Part shown: positions 4,600 to 7,975 of the stretch, piece after piece
Layout of the letters: each line of letters opens with the position of its first letter
Numbering within the stretch: position 1 is the first letter of the stretch
Origin: Candidatus Tectimicrobiota bacterium
Lineage (GTDB): Bacteria > UBA8248
Length of the DNA stretch: 7,975 nt
Direction: 5' to 3'
NCBI GenBank assembly: GCA_016184445.1
Contig: JACPCT010000274.1
Coordinates: 1-7,975, forward strand
Made by a program: the position numbers and the translations under genes
The notes under the pieces: generated by a model
Databases searched by the model: none
The model's input: only the letters and a program-made list of their open reading frames with translations
Told to the model about the DNA's origin: nothing

Positions 4600-5070
4600 A
4601 TGCGCCCGCGCGGTTTAAGACCAGGCTTCCTCATCCTGGCCTTCCTCCTCGCCCTGGCCCTCCTCGCCGCACCGGCCGCCCGGGCGGCCGCCCCAGTCAA
4701 TGTGGCCAGGGGGAACCTCGCCCTCCGGGGCCACGACCCCGTCGCCTACTTCGAGGAAGGGAAGCCCGTCCGGGGCAGGGCGGAGCACGTCTTCTCCTGG
4801 ATGGGGGCGGCCTGGCGCTTCGCCAGCGCCAAGAACCGCGAGCTCCTCCGGGCCGACCCCGGGCGCTGCGCGCCCCAGTACGGCGGCTACTGCGCCTAGG
4901 CGGTGAGCCAGGGCTACACGGCCGACATCGGCCCCGCCGCCTGGAAGATCGTGGACGGGAAGTTCTACCTCAACTACAGCAGGCCGGTGCAGCGGGACTG
5001 GGAGAAGGACATCCCCGGCCACATCGCCAAGGCCGACAAGAATTGGCCCGGCGTCCTCGAGAAGAAGTAG
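4600..5070 (+). pseudogene. Secreted YHS-domain protein interrupted by an in-frame UAG at codon 100
   Basis: The start at 4600 has GGAGGG seven bases upstream. In-frame ATGs at 4570 and 4585 are less well placed. Residues 1-29 form a signal peptide (Arg-rich start, LILAFLLALALLAAPAARA, Ala-x-Ala cleavage). The YHS domain follows: GHDPVAYFEEGKPVRG, FSWMGAAWRFAS and APQYGGYCA. Codon 100 is TAG (4897-4899), where relatives normally have Tyr (YGGYCAYAVSQG). The same frame then continues with perfect family sequence, AVSQGYTADIGPAAWKIVDG, then FYLNYSRPVQRDWEKDI, to a second TAG at 5068. A single TAC/TAT to TAG change explains this: a recent nonsense mutation, a sequencing error or suppression. The family is known to include selenoprotein members in this motif, but here Cys98 is TGC. 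Without C-terminal residues the domain would not fold fully. The next gene is 21 bases downstream. Confidence 0.85.
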
Positions 5071-5091
5071 GCACGGCCGGGAGGCGCGCCG

Positions 5092-5607
5092 ATGGACACT
5101 CCTCGCTTCATCCGCACGGCGATCGCGGGCGGCCTGCTGGGCGCGGCGGCTTTCTGGCTCTACCAGGTCGCCTTCCAGGGAGGGACGATCACCGCCTTCA
5201 TCGGGGGCCAGATCGTGAGCCAGGGGAAGTATCCCCTCCCTCCTTCCCTGGTGGGCTGGGCCGTGCACCTGGGGGTGAGCCTCTCCTACGCCGCCCTGAC
5301 GGCCCTCCTGCTCCAGGTCCCCTTCCCCTCGCCGGAGGCGGTGAGGCGCGGCGCCGGCCTGGCCATCGCCCTCGCCCTCGGCTGGGCCACCACCAAGGTC
5401 GCCCCGCCCGCCATCCAGATCACCATCAGCCTGCTCAGCCGCAAGGGCTTCCCCTCCCCCCTGTGGGAGCTAAACGAGGGGGTGGGCCACCCGCTCTGGA
5501 ACCACCTCCTCTTCTTCGCCCTGGTGTGGGCGGTGGACCTCCTCGGCGCCTCCCGCGCCGCCCTCTCCCTTCCAGCGGTGGGCGGCGGGCCCAGGCGGAC
5601 GGCCTGA
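5092..5607 (+). CDS. Hypothetical four-TM membrane protein, 171 aa
   Basis: ATG at 5092 has GGGAGG seven bases upstream. The protein has hydrophobic segments at about 8-28, 53-75, 87-101 and 136-152, so four membrane helices are likely. Two longer loops link them: residues 29-52 with GGTITAFIGGQIVSQGKYPLPP, and 102-135 with KVAPPAIQITISLLSRKGFP and a GVGHPLWNH motif containing two His residues that could lie at the membrane surface. I do not recognise a named family. It follows the YHS gene by 21 bases and precedes the TVP38-like gene by 90 bases on the same strand, so co-transcription is likely. The composition is typical of the neighbouring genes. Confidence 0.8.
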   Translation: MDTPRFIRTAIAGGLLGAAAFWLYQVAFQGGTITAFIGGQIVSQGKYPLPPSLVGWAVHLGVSLSYAALTALLLQVPFPSPEAVRRGAGLAIALALGWATTKVAPPAIQITISLLSRKGFPSPLWELNEGVGHPLWNHLLFFALVWAVDLLGASRAALSLPAVGGGPRRTA

Positions 5608-5697
5608 GCCTTTTCCTTTCCCGCACCTGATACAATGGCCGCGCCCCCCTCCCCGGGGGCGCGCCTCACGGATGCCCAGGAGGGAGACGGAGCCACC

Positions 5698-6447
5698 ATG
5701 GCGCAAACCAGCCCCGGCACCGGAGGGCGGCTCATGCTGAAGCGGTGGCTCCCCGCGGCCGCCCTCCTCGGCGTCCTGGCCCTCTTCTTCCTCCTGGGCC
5801 TCGACAAGCACGTGTCCTTCGCCTCCCTGCGGGAGAACCACGGGCTGCTCCAGGACTGGGTCCGGCGGCTGGGGTGGAAGGCCCCCATCCTCTATGTCCT
5901 CCTCTACATCGCCGTGGTGGCCTTCTCGATCCCCGGCGCCGGGGTGATGAGCCTCGCGGGCGGCTTCCTCTTCGGCACCCTCCTGGCCACCCTCTGCATC
6001 CTGGCGGGGGCGACGGCGGGCGCCTCGATCCTCTTCTTCATCGCCAAGACCTCCCTCGGCGACCCCCTCCGCGGGCGGGCGGGCCCCTGGATGAAGCGGA
6101 TGGAGGAGGGCTTCGCCGAGAACGCCCTGAGCTACCTCCTGGTGCTCCGGCTGGTGCCTCTTTTCCCCTTCTTCATCGTGAACCTGGTGCCCGCCTTCCT
6201 CGGGGTGCCGTTCCCCACCTTCGTCCTCGCCACCTTCATCGGCATCATCCCGGCCACCTTCGTCCTCGCCTCGGTGGGGGCCGGGCTGAGCAGCGTCCTG
6301 GAGGGGGGCGGCGAGTTCAGCGTGGGGTCGATCTTCACCCCCCAGGTGATGACCGCCCTGATCGGCCTGGCCCTCCTGGCCCTGATCCCCGTCGCCTACA
6401 AGAAGCGGAAGGCCCGCGGCGGCGCGCACCCAAGGAGCGCCCCATGA
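5698..6447 (+). CDS. TVP38/TMEM64 family (VTT/DedA-like) inner membrane protein
   Basis: This 249-aa polytopic membrane protein has a first helix at about 17-35, then the VTT ('SNARE-associated') core. SIPGAGVMSLAGGFLFGTLL (77-96) and the Gly-rich LAGATAGASILFFIAK (102-117) are the first conserved half. The second half has LVLRLVPLFPFFIVNLVPAFLG (148-169), with the conserved Arg in helix and the PFFIVN stretch, and a last helix at about 222-240. The C-terminus is basic (KKRKARGG). DedA/VTT proteins include lipid scramblases and undecaprenyl-phosphate flippases, and the substrate of this branch is not known. ATG at 5698 is chosen for GGAG five bases upstream; an in-frame ATG at 5734 is possible. 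Its stop overlaps the next start (ATGA), a tight pairing with a MerA-like oxidoreductase that is common for this family. Confidence 0.9.
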   Translation: MAQTSPGTGGRLMLKRWLPAAALLGVLALFFLLGLDKHVSFASLRENHGLLQDWVRRLGWKAPILYVLLYIAVVAFSIPGAGVMSLAGGFLFGTLLATLCILAGATAGASILFFIAKTSLGDPLRGRAGPWMKRMEEGFAENALSYLLVLRLVPLFPFFIVNLVPAFLGVPFPTFVLATFIGIIPATFVLASVGAGLSSVLEGGGEFSVGSIFTPQVMTALIGLALLALIPVAYKKRKARGGAHPRSAP

Positions 6448-7975
6448 GCGGCGCGGCCCTCGAGCCCCGCGACACCCACAACGGGCGCCTCCTCGCCAAC
6501 GTCCATCCACCGGATTGGCGGAACCCGGAGGCCAAGGGGACCTACAACCTCGTCGTCCTCGGGGGCGGCACGGCGGGGCTGGTGGCGGCGGCGGGCGCGG
6601 CGGGCCTCGGCGCCCGGGTGGCCCTCATCGAGAGGGCCCTCCTGGGGGGCGACTGCCTCAACTTCGGCTGCGTGCCCAGCAAGGCCCTCCTGCGGAGCGC
6701 CCGCGCGCGCGCGGAGGCGGGGGGAGAGCCGGGCCCGGGCTTCGCCGCGGCCATGGAGCGCGTGCGGCGCCTTCGGGCCGAGATCAGCCGCCACGACTCG
6801 GCCGAGCGCTTCCGGGGCCTGGGGGTGGACGTCTTCCTGGGCGAGGGGCGCTTCACCGGGCCGCGCACGGTGGAGGCAGGGGGCCAGACCCTGCGCTTCG
6901 CCCGGGCGGTGGTCGCCACCGGGAGCCGGGCGGGGGTGCCCCCCATCCCCGGGCTGGCGGAGGCGGGCTACCTCACCAACGAGACCCTCTTCAGCCTGAC
7001 CGGGGCGCCCCGGCGGCTGGCCGTCATCGGGGGCGGGCCCATCGGCTGCGAGATGGCCCAGGCGTTCCAGCGGCTGAGGACGCAGGTGACCCTGCTTGAA
7101 GTCGCGGACCGCCTCCTCTTGAAGGACGACGCCGGGGCCGGGCGCATCGTGCTCGAGGCGCTGCGCCGGGACGGGGCGGAGGTGAGCCTCTCGGCGAAGA
7201 TATCCCGCGTCGAGGCGCAGGGAGAGGAGAAGGTCATCCATCTCGCCGGCGCGGACGGGGAGGAGCGCGTGGTGCGGGCGGACGCCATCCTCGTGGCGGC
7301 GGGGCGGGTGCCCCGGGTGGAGGGCCTGGGCCTGGAAGCCGCGGGGGTCGCGTTCGACCCCCGGAAGGGGGTGCGGGTGGACGACCGGCTGCGCACCACC
7401 AACCCGCGCGTCTACGCCGCCGGGGACGTGTGCTCGCGCTACCAGTTCACCCACGCGGCGGACTTCATGGCCCGCACGGTGCTGGCGAACGCGCTCTTCC
7501 ACGGGCGGCAGAGGGCCTCCGCCCTCGTCATCCCCTGGTGCACCTACACCGACCCCCAGGTGGCCGCCGTGGGGACGGCCGAGGCCGAGGCGGCCGGGGA
7601 GGGGATCGAGACGCAAGCCTTCCTCCAGCCGCTCGAAGGGGTGGACCGCGCGGTGCTGGACGGGGAGACGGAGGGCTTCGCCAAGGTGTGGGTGCGGAAG
7701 GGGACGGACCGGATCGTGGGCGCCACGGTGTTCAGCAACCCGGACTTCCCGGGCGGCACATACACCAGCGTCACCACCGGGTCCGGGGGCGGCTACACGC
7801 TGAACGGCCTCGTCGTCGGCAGTTACCGGCTGAGCGCCCAGGCCGACGGCTTCGCGACGCAGTGGTACAGCGCCAAGCCGGTGCACCATCTCGCCGATCA
7901 CGTCGTCGTCGCCAAGGACCAGACGACAAGCGGCGTCAACTTCACGCTCGCCTCGGGCGCCGGCGGCATCAGCGG
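6444..7975 (+). CDS. MerA-like flavin disulfide oxidoreductase, C-terminus replaced by a carboxypeptidase-regulatory-like domain; open at window end
   Basis: Residues 1-423 are a class I pyridine-nucleotide disulfide oxidoreductase of the mercuric reductase/dihydrolipoamide dehydrogenase type. They show an N-terminal extension (NVHPPDWRNPEAKGTYN), the FAD motif VVLGGGTAGL (G40), the redox pair Cys71 and Cys76 in GGDCLNFGCVPSK, the NAD(P) motif VIGGGPIGCE (196-201), the second FAD motif VYAAGDVC (G327, D328), and the start of the dimerisation domain IPWCTYTDPQVAAVG. No MerA N-terminal heavy-metal domain is present. After IVGATV (424-429) the sequence no longer fits: the rest of the dimerisation domain, with its HPYPT-like catalytic His motif, is missing. 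Instead GTYTSVTTGSGGGYTLNGL, YRLSAQADGFATQW and TTSGVNFTLA follow, a typical extracellular beta-sandwich repeat. As written it could not form a normal active site. ATG overlaps the upstream stop. A chimeric join is my preferred reading. Confidence 0.85.
   Translation, partial: MSGAALEPRDTHNGRLLANVHPPDWRNPEAKGTYNLVVLGGGTAGLVAAAGAAGLGARVALIERALLGGDCLNFGCVPSKALLRSARARAEAGGEPGPGFAAAMERVRRLRAEISRHDSAERFRGLGVDVFLGEGRFTGPRTVEAGGQTLRFARAVVATGSRAGVPPIPGLAEAGYLTNETLFSLTGAPRRLAVIGGGPIGCEMAQAFQRLRTQVTLLEVADRLLLKDDAGAGRIVLEALRRDGAEVSLSAKISRVEAQGEEKVIHLAGADGEERVVRADAILVAAGRVPRVEGLGLEAAGVAFDPRKGVRVDDRLRTTNPRVYAAGDVCSRYQFTHAADFMARTVLANALFHGRQRASALVIPWCTYTDPQVAAVGTAEAEAAGEGIETQAFLQPLEGVDRAVLDGETEGFAKVWVRKGTDRIVGATVFSNPDFPGGTYTSVTTGSGGGYTLNGLVVGSYRLSAQADGFATQWYSAKPVHHLADHVVVAKDQTTSGVNFTLASGAGGIS
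7731..7975 (+). other. Carboxypeptidase-regulatory-like (CarboxypepD_reg) repeat, partial
   Basis: The last 81 codons match the usual pattern of surface-protein repeats: a Gly/Thr/Ser strand, GGYTLNGLVVGSYRLSAQAD, GFATQWY, and VVVAKDQTTSGVNFTLASGA, ending GGIS as if a second repeat were starting. Such domains occur in tandem in secreted or cell-surface proteins and would normally follow a signal peptide, not a cytoplasmic flavoprotein. Sequence continues beyond the window with no stop. Confidence 0.75.

Noticed and set aside
4897..4899. TAG as pyrrolysine
   Set aside because: The usual residue here is Tyr, one base away; the gene itself ends in TAG; and no pyl genes or Pyl-enzyme homology are visible.
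2991..5630. An 879-codon open frame on the plus strand
   Set aside because: It runs antisense through DoxX and the selenoprotein and in the wrong phase through the YHS and membrane genes. It is Gly/Arg/Pro/Glu-rich with no family motif, an artefact of high GC in which stops are rare.
5470..6510. A 346-codon minus-strand open frame
   Set aside because: It is antisense to the VTT membrane protein, with Glu/Gly/His-rich composition and no motifs.
6396..7901. A 501-codon minus-strand open frame
   Set aside because: It is antisense to the MerA-like gene, which has all its motifs; the translation is low-complexity.

Overview
The window reads as a fragment of a high-GC bacterial chromosome, probably from a Gram-negative organism known mainly from metagenomes. 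The codon use, the GC-rich intergenic inverted repeats that translate into spurious 'GAGFKPAPT'-like peptides, and a GrdB/PrdB-type selenoprotein remind me of lineages such as Tectomicrobia, NC10 or deltaproteobacterial relatives. No rRNA or other marker is present, so this placement is weak. Both ends lie in repeat-prone sequence (an IS transposase on the left, a carboxypeptidase-regulatory-like domain on the right), as expected of a short metagenomic contig.

Layout. 1-542: 3' part of an IS481/IS3-like DDE transposase (+). 543-1403: an AT-richer cassette read entirely on the minus strand. It holds a possible 40-aa single-TM peptide, a 45-aa Lys/Pro/Ser-rich peptide, a 44-aa Lys-rich peptide (KKAAKKK repeats) and a 130-aa membrane protein. 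The three small ORFs are recognisable by eye from their Shine-Dalgarno sequences and an ATGA overlap. 1423-1596: a 57-aa conserved-looking small protein (-). 1702-2339: an Hsp20 chaperone (-) with a near-consensus sigma70 promoter and a perfect 16-bp-stem terminator. 2340-2972: an intergenic block of GC-rich inverted repeats with no credible gene. 2973-4307 (-): a DoxX-family membrane protein followed by a GrdB/PrdB-type protein whose frame crosses an in-frame UGA. The UGA is followed by a convincing bacterial SECIS hairpin, so I annotate one 267-aa selenoprotein.

4600-7975 (+): a run of co-oriented genes. A secreted YHS-domain protein is interrupted by an in-frame UAG inside its conserved YGGYCAY motif. 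It is followed by a 171-aa four-TM protein, a TVP38/TMEM64 (VTT) membrane protein, and a MerA-like flavin disulfide oxidoreductase that overlaps the VTT gene by ATGA. The last ORF stops resembling MerA after the motif IVGATV (7713-7730) and continues in the same frame as an extracellular carboxypeptidase-regulatory-like repeat. This is either an assembly chimera through a shared short word or a real fusion.

How the genes may work together. The central region looks like an envelope/thiol-redox neighbourhood: DoxX, a Sec/Cys (UxxC) reductase-like protein, a YHS protein of a family that includes selenoproteins, a VTT membrane protein and a CxxxxC flavoprotein. The most interesting points are the unannotated selenoprotein, the amber codon in the YHS gene, the junction at about 7713-7731, and the AT-rich micro-ORF cassette next to an IS element.
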